The notes below the pieces were generated by a model. That model ran no database searches, had not been told where the DNA came from, and worked only from the letters and a program-made list of their open reading frames with translations. Shown here one piece after another: positions 1 through 7,975 of a stretch of 19,182 nt of DNA. The stretch comes from an uncultured Bacteroidota bacterium (GTDB lineage Bacteria; Bacteroidota; Bacteroidia; Chitinophagales; Chitinophagaceae): assembly GCA_946479055.1 (NCBI GenBank), contig CAMLEX010000008.1:1-19182 (forward strand), read 5' to 3'. Positions within the stretch are counted from its first letter, which is position 1. Each line of letters begins with the position of its first letter. The position numbers were made by a program, and so were the translations under genes.

Positions 1-2
1 CA

Positions 3-974
3 AGCGATGAATTGATACAAGAAAGAACCGGTATTAAAGAAAGAAGGTTTGCCGACCGGACAAAAGAAACTACTACAACGATGGGTGTCGAAGCTTCAAA
101 GATAGCCATCGAACGGGCCGGTCTTACTCCGCAGGATATTGACTTTATCATTTTCGCAACTCTTTCACCAGACTATTATTTTCCCGGTTGCGGTGTATTG
201 CTACAGCGGGCTATGAAGATGAAAGAGATAGGCGCATTGGATGTACGCAACCAATGCAGTGGTTTTATATATGCTCTCAGCATAGGCGATCAGTTTATAA
301 AAACCGGTATGTATAAAAATATATTGGTGGTAGGTAGTGAAAAACATTCCTTCGGATTAGATCTCAGTACCCGCGGCAGAAATATTTCAGTGATCTTTGG
401 CGATGGCGCAGGAGATGTTGTATTGCAACCTGTTGATGCTTCGTCAGACTCGGCATCAGGGATTCTTAGTACTCATTTGCATAGCGACGGAGAAAGTGCG
501 GAGCTATTAGCTATGTTTAATCCGGGTACACATGCCAATCATTGGGTGGAGGAACCTCTGGCTGATTTTAATGAAGGTGAGATTGCTGATATGTTTATGA
601 GCCATGCGATGATTGACAAAGCACAAAATTTTCCTAACATGGACGGGCCTGCTGTTTTTAAAAAAGCAGTAGTGAAATTTCCGGAAGTTATTATGGAAGC
701 ACTTACCGCAAACAGCCTTCAACCATCTGATATAGCAGTGCTGATCCCTCACCAGGCTAACTTACGCATTGCACAGTTTGTACAACAAAAATTAAAATTA
801 AGGGAGGACCAGGTTTTTAACAATATTGATAGATATGGTAATACCACAGCTGCTTCTATTCCTATTGCTTTATGCGAAGCATGGGAACAGGGAAAAATAA
901 AGGAAGGCGACCTGGTTTGTTTAGCTGCTTTCGGTAGTGGGTTTACATGGGGTAGTGTTTTGTTGAAATGGTAG
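3..974 (+). CDS. fabH: 3-oxoacyl-ACP synthase III (FabH family), 5'-truncated by window edge
   Basis: Condenses an acyl-CoA starter with malonyl-ACP to begin fatty acid synthesis in the cytoplasm; this is known for the family. The Cys-His-Asn triad is visible: the active Cys in RNQCSGF (codon 255-257), His in IPHQANLRI, and Asn in RYGNTTAAS. The protein ends with GSGFTWGSVLLKW, the usual FabH C-terminus. The gene does not start at the TTG at 12: the frame is open to the window edge and reads SDEL just before IQERTGIKERR, matching the SDEW-RTGI block that lies some 25-30 residues into FabH proteins, so the true start is upstream. A segment around bases 520-660 (NPGTHANHW to NMDGPAVF) is longer than in E. 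coli FabH. Bacteroidetes often carry several FabH paralogues, so the exact starter substrate cannot be read from the sequence. Confidence 0.9.
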   Translation, partial: SDELIQERTGIKERRFADRTKETTTTMGVEASKIAIERAGLTPQDIDFIIFATLSPDYYFPGCGVLLQRAMKMKEIGALDVRNQCSGFIYALSIGDQFIKTGMYKNILVVGSEKHSFGLDLSTRGRNISVIFGDGAGDVVLQPVDASSDSASGILSTHLHSDGESAELLAMFNPGTHANHWVEEPLADFNEGEIADMFMSHAMIDKAQNFPNMDGPAVFKKAVVKFPEVIMEALTANSLQPSDIAVLIPHQANLRIAQFVQQKLKLREDQVFNNIDRYGNTTAASIPIALCEAWEQGKIKEGDLVCLAAFGSGFTWGSVLLKW

Positions 975-1015
975 ATCCAGATTAAGTACTTAAAACCCAG
1001 ATTCTGTAATAGCAG

Positions 1016-1044
1016 TTGCAATTCACATACGTAGAGTACATTTG
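1016..1044 (+). promoter_or_regulatory. Promoter of the dgk-like gene (Bacteroidetes type)
   Basis: A perfect TAnnTTTG -7 element (TACATTTG, 1037-1044) lies 18 bases after a TTG (1016-1018) that can serve as the -33 element. This is the spacing known for the Bacteroidetes primary sigma factor. Transcription would start near 1049, giving a leader of about 20 bases before the ATG at 1069. Inferred from pattern only. Confidence 0.6.
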
Positions 1045-1068
1045 TGCCCTCTTGAACTAAACTAAAGA

Positions 1069-1965
1069 ATGCAGCAGCGTATTATCTATATCGTCAATCC
1101 CATTTCCGGTACAAGAACCAAAAAGGATCTCCAGCAATTCATCCAGGAAAAGACAAAGGAAAAAGAAATTCCTTTTCACCTGTTTCCATCTGTTGCCAGT
1201 GGTGATTATTCATTTCTACGTTCAATTATAAAAGAAGAAAAGATCACAGATGTTGTAATAGCAGGTGGCGATGGTACGGTAAGTCAGGTGGTCAATAGCC
1301 TGATGAAGGAAGATGTGAATTTTGGCATTATTCCCTGCGGCTCGGGGAATGGATTGGCGCTTGCAGCTAAAATTCCCAAACAACCAGCCAAAGCTTTAGA
1401 TATAATTTTTACAGGCCAGGCGTCTGCTATTGATGGTTTTTATGTCAATAAACAATTTGCCTGTATGTTGTGCGGCCTTGGTTTTGATGCTAAAGTGGCC
1501 CATGAATTTGCAGGGCAACCGAAACGGGGATTAAAAACTTATGCTACACTGGTAAGTAAAAATTTCTTTTCTATTGAACCTTATCCCTTCACCATTGAAA
1601 GCAATGGGATGGAATTTTCAACGGAAGCTTTTTTCATAAGTATCGCCAACAGCAATCAATTTGGAAATAATTTTACTATTGCTCCCAAGGCACTTCTTTC
1701 AGACGGACTTCTGGATATAGTGATCGTTAAAAAAGCAGCTAAACCTGTTTTACTTTATAATCTCGTTAAACAAATATTTGCGGGGAAGCTGAAGAAAATT
1801 GAATCATCGTTAGATCTGCCGATCATTTATTTCCAAACCACGGATGTTTCTATTATAAACAATGGTGATGCTCCGATGCACATTGATGGCGATCCGGCAG
1901 AAACACCGGAGAAATTAAAAATTGAGATCAGGAAAAAATGCTTCAGGCTTATTCAACCGGTCTAA
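1069..1965 (+). CDS. Diacylglycerol/lipid kinase family protein (YegS/DgkB/LCB5 type)
   Basis: A cytoplasmic or membrane-peripheral lipid kinase of the DAGK catalytic-domain family, which transfers the ATP gamma-phosphate to diacylglycerol or a related lipid alcohol. Seen: NPISG at residues 10-14, the nucleotide-binding GGDGT at 66-70, GSGNG at 91-95 (the PxGTxND position of the family), GLGFDAKV near 136-143, and HIDGDPAE near the C-terminus, as in YegS/LCB5 proteins. At 298 residues it has the usual single-domain length (about 290-320). It has its own promoter just upstream and converges on the patatin-domain gene across a hairpin. The lipid substrate is unknown; because many Bacteroidetes make sphingolipids, a long-chain-base substrate is possible. 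The family assignment is firm, the substrate is not. Confidence 0.88.
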   Translation: MQQRIIYIVNPISGTRTKKDLQQFIQEKTKEKEIPFHLFPSVASGDYSFLRSIIKEEKITDVVIAGGDGTVSQVVNSLMKEDVNFGIIPCGSGNGLALAAKIPKQPAKALDIIFTGQASAIDGFYVNKQFACMLCGLGFDAKVAHEFAGQPKRGLKTYATLVSKNFFSIEPYPFTIESNGMEFSTEAFFISIANSNQFGNNFTIAPKALLSDGLLDIVIVKKAAKPVLLYNLVKQIFAGKLKKIESSLDLPIIYFQTTDVSIINNGDAPMHIDGDPAETPEKLKIEIRKKCFRLIQPV

Positions 1966-1967
1966 GG

Positions 1968-2017
1968 CTGAGTTTAACGAAGCCATTTACATATAGACTC
2001 ATCTTCGTCAGGCTCAG
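1968..2017. repeat. REP-like inverted repeat / bidirectional terminator
   Basis: Arms 1968-1982 and 2003-2017 pair over 15 positions with two G-U wobbles and one mismatch around a 20-base loop, between two convergent genes. The right arm and flank (CTTCGTCAGGCTCAGGGTG) closely resemble the widespread short palindromic repeat CTTCGACAGGCTCAGGGTG. The repeat overlaps the end of the patatin gene and contains its stop codon. It probably acts as a transcription terminator in both directions; membership of a repeat family needs the rest of the genome. Confidence 0.55.
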
Positions 2018-4245
2018 GGTGCCAAACCCAGCAATTTCTTTAGCCGCTCAAAACTTTCGGCGTTTGCAACTGAATTGACCGATCCAATAATATCTTTTTG
2101 TTCCCGCTTACTTAAATGTAAATTAAGCGCCGCCTTATTTTCTTCCTTATCAGATGCATATTGGAATAAAACTTTATGAACCGTTCTTCCCGGATGCTCA
2201 CTGTAATAACTGAGCATATCATTCTGAAAATATTCCATCATTTTAAACCAGTTGTGCTGTAGCAATAAAAAAGGTTTGGTAGCATGATCGGTAATATCAT
2301 CTGACATATAAGGATATTCCCAACCACCGGGGCTGCGATCTCTTATTTGTATCAGCAATACACCACTGGTATTTGCAGCGATCCAGTCGTCAAATGCTTC
2401 CAGGAAACGCAAGGAAGTTTCCTGTCCGTAATTATCTCTTAGCCCTGCATCCATCACATCAATAACGGGATTGGAAGGCAACCATACATTGGGTAATACA
2501 ACAGGAAAAGTGGCGTTCATACGTAAAGCGGTAAGAATACGCAAATTATATGGATCCTGTTTTGAAAAAAAAGAAGCAAAATCTATTACGTCAGGATCCA
2601 TCACAGGTATACGGGTAGTATCCTGCCAACCCTGCATCATAAAACTTACCGGTTGCGTACTGATGATCAGTTTACGGCTATCTCTTGTCACTACCGAATT
2701 ATAAAACATCAAAGGAATATTCGCTGCCTTTTCATCGGCTGCATAATCACCAAGTTGCTTATTCAGCAGCCCCCTGGTATTCATGTTTAACTTTTCTTCA
2801 AATGCGTAGCCCCTGTCTTTGACATAAGTATAACCATCCACCTTAAACTTTTGAGCTGGTGCTATCAGATCTCTTGCTACAAATGAAGAAAATACCGGGT
2901 TTAAAATATCTCCTGCAATATCATCAGCATATTTTGTATCCCGCAGGTTAATATTTTTTCCTTTTTGACACTGCAGATACAATTCCCTGAAATAGGTAGC
3001 GCCGATCATGCCACCGGATGCTCCGTTGATCAGGAATATTTTTTTCATGATCTTGCCCTGGGTAATACTATCCAGATACTGCAACATGCTCATGGTAAAT
3101 GTAGCACTGCGATGGCCACCGCCGCTGGTATTCAATAATACGAGTAAAGGTTTTGCGCTATCCTGGTTCTTTTTCCAATTGTCAAGAATACCTATCATAT
3201 TGAGCCGGTCGGCCTGCACTTTTTCCGGGGAACACAATGCCATCAATCCTTCGCGGGTATAAAACGGCCTTTCGGCTTTATTCTGATAATTGATGCCATA
3301 TGCTTTATTCCGTGGATCGATCCAATCTTTTTTGTAAAAGAAATTCAACGCTATTAATAGCAAAATAAGATAAGGAACACTCCAGCTTTGAAGAAAGTAA
3401 GAAAAGGCACCAGCCACACCAATCAATACTGAAAAAAACATAGTGATGCTTGCAGCAGCCGGTATCTGAAAAAAAGGTGAGTCAAGAAAAAAACCAATTA
3501 CTACCAGGAAAAAAAAGGCCGCAAAGACAGTCAATATGGCGGCAAAGTGGTGACGTTTAAAAAGAGACTCTACAAATTGTGGAGTATAATGTCTTACATC
3601 ACGGGTAGGTCTCAGCCTCCGCGGTGAATCAAAATACCATTCCACTTTGATCAGGCTTTCATCATGATATATTTCTTTTGCCGGGCTAATATGGGTTATA
3701 TATTCCCCGGTATTTCTGATTTCCGGCATCATTCTGCGGAGTATAGTCTTGTCAGCACGAAAAAAATAAATAAAGGAAACTGCCAGTATAAGAATCAGTC
3801 CGCTTAGGAAACCACCTGCCAGAAACAGTATCTCTACATTACTGATAAGTTCTTTGTATCGTGTAAACTCGTAGGCTCTGAAAAAATAGAACAGGATAAA
3901 AAGAATGGGGATAACAGTGTTATTGATACAGTATTTTAAAAAAGGATTGGTGGTAGCGGAAAGAAACCTGAAATGTTTGCTGAACAAAATAAATGTGCTG
4001 ATATTCCAGCTCATGATGAACATACCAATGGAAGCGCCAACCAAAGCCGCACTGATGGAATTCACATTATCGAGGTATTCAGGTGCCAGGAAAAGCGAAT
4101 CAGCCCCGAATGTATTCATGAAACTGCTGTTTACCACAGCAAAAAGGATAAACCAAAAAAGCAATAATACCTGGTATTTACGGAAATGCAGGAATAACAA
4201 CTGGATAGGAAATGAATAATAAAAGCCTCTAAGCCATGCTTTCAT
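2014..4245 (-). CDS. Membrane-anchored patatin-like phospholipase
   Basis: A 743-residue protein in two parts. The N-terminal ~305 residues hold about seven hydrophobic segments (roughly 24-40, 62-88, 108-124, 138-163, 233-253, 262-284, 289-304). The C-terminal part is a patatin (Ser-Asp dyad) acyl hydrolase: oxyanion-hole glycines SGGGHR at 374-379, nucleophile elbow GASGG with Ser410, and the catalytic Asp599 in DAGLRDNYG (the family's usual DGG/DGA site). Patatin enzymes release fatty acids from phospholipids or neutral lipids. Here the domain would sit on the membrane, cytoplasmic or not depending on topology. The protein has no signal peptide and no outer-membrane barrel segment. The gene lies 76 bases downstream of cox15 on the same strand and may be co-transcribed. 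The last codons and the stop lie inside a REP-like repeat. The substrate is unknown. Confidence 0.85.
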   Translation of the reverse strand: MKAWLRGFYYSFPIQLLFLHFRKYQVLLLFWFILFAVVNSSFMNTFGADSLFLAPEYLDNVNSISAALVGASIGMFIMSWNISTFILFSKHFRFLSATTNPFLKYCINNTVIPILFILFYFFRAYEFTRYKELISNVEILFLAGGFLSGLILILAVSFIYFFRADKTILRRMMPEIRNTGEYITHISPAKEIYHDESLIKVEWYFDSPRRLRPTRDVRHYTPQFVESLFKRHHFAAILTVFAAFFFLVVIGFFLDSPFFQIPAAASITMFFSVLIGVAGAFSYFLQSWSVPYLILLLIALNFFYKKDWIDPRNKAYGINYQNKAERPFYTREGLMALCSPEKVQADRLNMIGILDNWKKNQDSAKPLLVLLNTSGGGHRSATFTMSMLQYLDSITQGKIMKKIFLINGASGGMIGATYFRELYLQCQKGKNINLRDTKYADDIAGDILNPVFSSFVARDLIAPAQKFKVDGYTYVKDRGYAFEEKLNMNTRGLLNKQLGDYAADEKAANIPLMFYNSVVTRDSRKLIISTQPVSFMMQGWQDTTRIPVMDPDVIDFASFFSKQDPYNLRILTALRMNATFPVVLPNVWLPSNPVIDVMDAGLRDNYGQETSLRFLEAFDDWIAANTSGVLLIQIRDRSPGGWEYPYMSDDITDHATKPFLLLQHNWFKMMEYFQNDMLSYYSEHPGRTVHKVLFQYASDKEENKAALNLHLSKREQKDIIGSVNSVANAESFERLKKLLGLAP

Positions 4246-4321
4246 GAGATCGGTAGCTGGTGATGGTTAAAAATACTATTTAAAACCAGCAATACAAATA
4301 TGCAGCTTTTATAATTTATGG

Positions 4322-5395
4322 TTAAACTGTTCTGTTATTCCGGATGATATAAAACATCCAAACAAGTGATAGTAATAAAATCATTGCTATAAACTGGTGG
4401 GCCACGCCAAGCCATAAAAAACTATTGGCATTAATTGAATGTAAAACGGTGAATACACCCAAAATAACCTGCAATAAAACAATAATTAATGGCCATATTC
4501 TTGTTCTTTGAAAGATCGATGTTCCCTTTTCTTTAAAAGCACGCCATGTCCATATCAATAATAATACGGTTATAACATAAGCAAGATTGCGATGGATAAA
4601 ATGAATAACTAATGGATGATCAAATAAAAAACTGATACCTGTAAACTGGCGTTCGCCGAATGAATAAATATTATCCGGCCACCATACACCATTTATATCG
4701 GGCCATGTGGGAGCCGCTGTAGCCGCCTTTAAGCCTGCCATAAATGCACCATAGATCAATTGAATAGTCAATAATGCTATTAACCGACCCATGAATTTTC
4801 GCAATGATGAGCTGACAGTGATCTGATGTGCCGGGATTAATAATTTCAGTGCAAACCATAATGTATAGCACAACAGGCCCAAAGCTAAAATAAAATGTAT
4901 CGCCAGTTTATAATGGCTTACATATACTAATTCTGAATCATCCAGTCCGCTCTGCACCATTATCCAACCTACCAATCCTTGTAGTGCCCCTAGCAAAAAA
5001 AGAATGATCAGCGGACCCATCATTTCCTTTTTAAATCTTTTCTGGATAATAAATATGACAAAAGGAATAATGAATACTATCCCTATCAGCCTCGCCCAAA
5101 GACGATGAAACCATTCCCAGAAAAAAATGAATTTAAAATCCTCTAATGTAAAATGGTAATTGAGATACTTATATTGCGCAATCTGTTTATACTTCTCAAA
5201 GGCGCTGACCCAATCCTGTTCATTCATCGGCGGCAATGCCCCCATGATAGGCTTCCATTCTGTAATAGAAAGTCCTGAACCTGTTAACCGTGTTATTCCG
5301 CCCAGCAATACCTGTATGATAATCATAAAAACACCTATCAACAGCCAAATGGCAACGGGCCTGGAATAACGAGTTGGTTGTAACCTGGTAGTCAT
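4322..5395 (-). CDS. ctaA: Heme A synthase (Cox15/CtaA)
   Basis: Oxidises the C8 methyl group of heme O to make heme A for cytochrome aa3-type oxidases; an integral inner-membrane enzyme. About eight hydrophobic segments are visible, and the four family histidine sites are present: EWFHRLWAR, VSHYKLAIH, IHFIHRNLAY and GVAHQFIAM. GGITRLTGSGLSITEWKP is a Cox15 signature. The frame is open up to 5539, but I choose the ATG at 5393-5395 (357 residues): it gives the family length, it starts right before the first membrane segment, and a perfect TAnnTTTG element lies just upstream, so the longer version would not be transcribed. The longer version would also overlap the start of rnhB. No other cytochrome oxidase genes are in the window. 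Confidence 0.93.
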   Translation of the reverse strand: MTTRLQPTRYSRPVAIWLLIGVFMIIIQVLLGGITRLTGSGLSITEWKPIMGALPPMNEQDWVSAFEKYKQIAQYKYLNYHFTLEDFKFIFFWEWFHRLWARLIGIVFIIPFVIFIIQKRFKKEMMGPLIILFLLGALQGLVGWIMVQSGLDDSELVYVSHYKLAIHFILALGLLCYTLWFALKLLIPAHQITVSSSLRKFMGRLIALLTIQLIYGAFMAGLKAATAAPTWPDINGVWWPDNIYSFGERQFTGISFLFDHPLVIHFIHRNLAYVITVLLLIWTWRAFKEKGTSIFQRTRIWPLIIVLLQVILGVFTVLHSINANSFLWLGVAHQFIAMILLLSLVWMFYIIRNNRTV

Positions 5396-5403
5396 AACGG
5401 GTG

Positions 5404-5411
5404 CAAAGGTA
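5404..5411 (-). promoter_or_regulatory. -7 promoter element of ctaA
   Basis: On the minus strand this reads TACCTTTG, a perfect TAnnTTTG match. Its downstream end is only 8 bases from the ATG at 5395, implying a leader of a few bases or a nearly leaderless message. I see no clear TTG at the -33 position. It supports the shorter Cox15 start. Confidence 0.55.
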
Positions 5412-5512
5412 GCCCTGCGAGAGATGAGCGAATAATTTTTGTGGATTAAATATTTATATCGTCTGCGCCATAAAAGAACCTCTGAAATTGTTTTCTGGTT
5501 AAATTGCAGCCG

Positions 5513-6121
5513 ATGCTGAAATCTTTTTACCAGAACCAATTAATAGAAGCTGGCTGCGATGAAGCTGGTCGTGGCTGCTATGCCGGACCCGTTTTTGCAG
5601 CTGCTGTCATTTTACCCAAAGATTTTACTCATCCTTTTTTGAATGATTCAAAAAAACTTACGGTAGAACAACGTAATGAATTAAGACCACTTATTGAGCG
5701 GGAAGCTTTAACCTATGCAGTAGCTTTTGTTGATAATGATGAAATTGATATAATAAATATTCTGAAAGCATCTTTCAAGGCAATGCATTTGGCCATCGCA
5801 CAATTAAAGCAACAACCGCAAATGCTATTGATAGATGGTAATCGCTTTACAGCTTATCCTAAAATTCCGCATTATTGCATTATCCAGGGTGACGGCGAAT
5901 ATGCAAGTATTGCGGCAGCCAGTGTTTTAGCCAAGACATACCGGGATGAATATATGCAACAATTGCATAAGGAATTTCCTGTTTATCACTGGAAAAGCAA
6001 TAAAGGATATGGAACTCCCGCACATCGCAATGCCATTACTGAATATGGTTTGTGTAAATATCATCGTAAGAGTTTTCGCCTCTTGCCGGAACAATATGAA
6101 CTTTTTGAAGAAGGCGATTAA
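5513..6121 (+). CDS. rnhB: Ribonuclease HII
   Basis: Cuts RNA in RNA-DNA hybrids and removes single ribonucleotides from DNA; cytoplasmic. Seen, numbering from the ATG at 5513: DEAGRG at 16-21 with the catalytic Asp16-Glu17, LLIDGN with Asp108, GDGEYASIAAASVLAK at 126-141, and TYRD with Asp145, completing the DEDD metal site. The length of 202 residues is normal for RNase HII. A TTG three codons upstream (5504) is also in frame, but the ATG directly before LKSFYQNQLIEAGCDEAGRG is the more natural start. The gene is divergent from ctaA, with 117 bases between the two starts, and converges on the YciO-family gene. Confidence 0.95.
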   Translation: MLKSFYQNQLIEAGCDEAGRGCYAGPVFAAAVILPKDFTHPFLNDSKKLTVEQRNELRPLIEREALTYAVAFVDNDEIDIINILKASFKAMHLAIAQLKQQPQMLLIDGNRFTAYPKIPHYCIIQGDGEYASIAAASVLAKTYRDEYMQQLHKEFPVYHWKSNKGYGTPAHRNAITEYGLCKYHRKSFRLLPEQYELFEEGD

Positions 6122-6181
6122 GATTTATTTCCCCTCTCAGGTATTACCGGAACATTTCTATTTATTATCAATTTTATTTTT

Positions 6182-6196
6182 AACACGATATGTGTT
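6182..6196 (+). terminator. Weak hairpin after rnhB
   Basis: AACAC (6182-6186) and GTGTT (6192-6196) can form a 5-bp stem with a short T run after it, in the 113-base gap between convergent rnhB and the YciO-family gene. The stem is short and AT-rich, so this is only a possible terminator. Confidence 0.25.
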
Positions 6197-6234
6197 TTGC
6201 TTCAAAGGGCTTTATAATTATCTAAGGTTACTGT

Positions 6235-6843
6235 TTATTCATACCATTTTCCCAATCCTTCTCTGATCACAATGGGTTCGCCGCCTGTACAATCAACAAC
6301 GGTGGAAGGTACTGATCCCCCAATTCCACCATTAATAACAACATCCACTTCATTTCTGAAATTTTCATGCATGATCTCCGGATCGGTATAGTCCTCTATC
6401 ATCTCTCCGGGCAATGATGCGCTGAGTATAGGCCTGCCCAATTCTTTAATAATTGCAAGAGCTATATTATTATCAGGTATACGTAGACCAATAGTGTCTT
6501 TTTTACTTTGCAAAATTTTGGGCACCATCTTACTGGCAGGTAAAATAAATGTAAATGGGCCGGGCAGGTATTCTTTTAATAAGCGATAAGTGGTTGTAGG
6601 AAGTTGCTTGGTGTAATCGCTCAGGTGGCTAAGGTCAGAACAAATAAAAGATAACTGTGCTTTTTTAGGATCTACATTTTTAATACGGCATATTCTTTCA
6701 ACGGCTTTATGTTGAAGGATATCGCATCCCAAACCATAGATCGTATCGGTAGGATAAATTATTATACCGCCACGTTGTAAACATTCCACGGCTGTCTTTA
6801 TTTGTCGGATATGGGGGTTTTCAGGGTGAATATGAAGTAGCAT
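6235..6843 (-). CDS. YciO/Sua5/YrdC-family putative threonylcarbamoyl-AMP synthase
   Basis: Members of this family make threonylcarbamoyl-AMP from threonine, bicarbonate and ATP for the t6A37 modification of tRNAs; the YciO branch is less well defined. Seen: PTDTIYGLGCD near residues 31-41, the RNA/nucleotide-site block PGPFTFILPAS, TIGLRIPDN, and GGEPIVIREGLG at the C-terminus. The length of 202 residues fits YciO (about 206) and lacks the extra Sua5 C-terminal domain. Two sites depart from YrdC/Sua5: the KxR-NP segment reads KKAQLSFIC, as in YciO-type proteins, and the SxN motif reads SAS in ILSASLPG. The second catalytic paralogue, if any, lies outside the window. The fold is certain; the exact reaction is inferred. 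Confidence 0.83.
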   Translation of the reverse strand: MLLHIHPENPHIRQIKTAVECLQRGGIIIYPTDTIYGLGCDILQHKAVERICRIKNVDPKKAQLSFICSDLSHLSDYTKQLPTTTYRLLKEYLPGPFTFILPASKMVPKILQSKKDTIGLRIPDNNIALAIIKELGRPILSASLPGEMIEDYTDPEIMHENFRNEVDVVINGGIGGSVPSTVVDCTGGEPIVIREGLGKWYE

Positions 6844-6968
6844 AACAATAATTGCTGTTTAAACCAGCCAATTTACAGCTTATTTCAGCCTTTAAAACTA
6901 TCTGGGCTTTTTCAAATAGAATTATGTTAATTGATAATACACTGACAGTTTATATTTTCCGGTAATTT

Positions 6969-6976
6969 TATCTTTG
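6969..6976 (+). promoter_or_regulatory. -7 promoter element of the cupin gene
   Basis: TATCTTTG is a perfect TAnnTTTG match 15 bases before the ATG at 6992. The -33 region is weak (GTTTA near 6948-6952 only). A TTG codon at 6974 that could also open the frame lies inside this element, so it cannot be translated from this promoter. Confidence 0.55.
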
Positions 6977-6991
6977 TTAAAACGCACCGTT

Positions 6992-7876
6992 ATGCAGCTT
7001 AAACCGGTTACAACGGTTAAATCAATTGAGCCAGGAGTTTTCAAAAAAGAATTTTATAAGCCGGGCATCCCTATCGTTATCAAAAACATGTCAAAAGACT
7101 GGCCGGCTTATACCAAATGGAACTGGAATTACTTTAAACAATTAGTAGGCGATAAAAAAGTACCGCTTTATAATAATATAAAAAGCGATGCTTATACACC
7201 TATCAATAAAGCAGATGATTATAAAACGTTTGGCGAATACATTGATATGATAAGCAAGGGCCCTGCTGGCTGGCGGATATTTTTATTCAATATATTTGAT
7301 CATGCACCCCAACTGATCAATGATTTCACTTGGCCCGAACACCTGATGAAAGGCTTTGTAAAAAAATATCCCATGCTTTTCACCGGTGGCGCTACAAGCA
7401 TTACCCATATGCATTTTGATATTGATATGTCACATATACTGCATACACAATTTCTTGGCAGAAAAAGAGTGTTGATGTTTCCTTACGCAGAACAATATAA
7501 GATCTATCGAAAACCATTTGAGGTATTGAGCATGGCCGATTTTTCAAATTATCATAAAGGCAATGGCACACCCGATTATGAAAAATTTCCTGCACTGAAA
7601 CTGGCCCACGGGTTTGATTTCACGTTGGAGCATGGTGATACCTTATTCATGCCGGCCGGCTACTGGCATCATATGGAATACCTGGATAGCGGCTTTGCCA
7701 TGAGTCTTCGTGCACTTCAACCATCCTGGAGTGGTAAGTTAAAAGGCGCCTGGAATTTATTTGGCATGCGTAGCATAGATACGATGATGAAAAAAACAAT
7801 GCCGATATGGTGGCACGAAATGAAGAAGAGAAAAATTATGGAAAATGCAGAAAAGGAACTGCAGCTTGTTTCCTGA
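6992..7876 (+). CDS. Cupin-like (JmjC/Cupin_8) Fe(II)/2-oxoglutarate-dependent oxygenase
   Basis: Cupin_8 proteins are Fe(II)/2-oxoglutarate oxygenases related to the asparaginyl hydroxylase FIH and JmjC enzymes; they hydroxylate proteins or small molecules. Seen: the iron-binding HxD pair H141-F-D143 in THMHFDIDMSH, the distal His at 226 or 227 in PAGYWHHMEY, and basic residues in LGRKRVLMFP where family members bind 2-oxoglutarate. The opening PGIPIVIKNMSKDWPA and the W-N-Y-F block are typical of the family N-terminus. I start at the ATG 6992 (294 residues) because the in-frame TTG at 6974 sits inside the promoter element. It is a single gene between convergent mutY and divergent yciO-like neighbours, so context gives no substrate. 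Confidence 0.83.
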   Translation: MQLKPVTTVKSIEPGVFKKEFYKPGIPIVIKNMSKDWPAYTKWNWNYFKQLVGDKKVPLYNNIKSDAYTPINKADDYKTFGEYIDMISKGPAGWRIFLFNIFDHAPQLINDFTWPEHLMKGFVKKYPMLFTGGATSITHMHFDIDMSHILHTQFLGRKRVLMFPYAEQYKIYRKPFEVLSMADFSNYHKGNGTPDYEKFPALKLAHGFDFTLEHGDTLFMPAGYWHHMEYLDSGFAMSLRALQPSWSGKLKGAWNLFGMRSIDTMMKKTMPIWWHEMKKRKIMENAEKELQLVS

Positions 7877-7904
7877 TAAAGCAATTGATTTTTTTAATCT
7901 CATC

Positions 7905-7929
7905 GAAGGACAGAAAACTTTCGTCCTTC
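7905..7929. terminator. Hairpin between cupin gene and mutY
   Basis: GAAGGAC (7905-7911) and GTCCTTC (7923-7929) form a perfect 7-bp stem, extended inside by GAA/TTC past one bulged base. It lies in the 99-base gap between two convergent genes and is probably a shared terminator, although no long T run follows directly on either strand. Confidence 0.6.
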
Positions 7930-7975
7930 TGAATCCAACTCAACTCTTTAAGAACTTCTTAGAAGCCGATAAGAT

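Noticed and set aside
12..14. TTG as start of the FabH-type gene
   Set aside because: The frame is open to the window edge with residues conserved in FabH before this codon, so the gene is truncated rather than starting here.
3905..4219. 104-codon plus-strand frame inside the patatin gene
   Set aside because: Antisense to the membrane-segment codons of a clear gene, no promoter, no recognisable motif.
5946..6266. 106-codon frame overlapping the 3' end of rnhB and the yciO-like gene end
   Set aside because: It overlaps two well-supported genes in another frame or strand and only covers the AT-rich gap between them.
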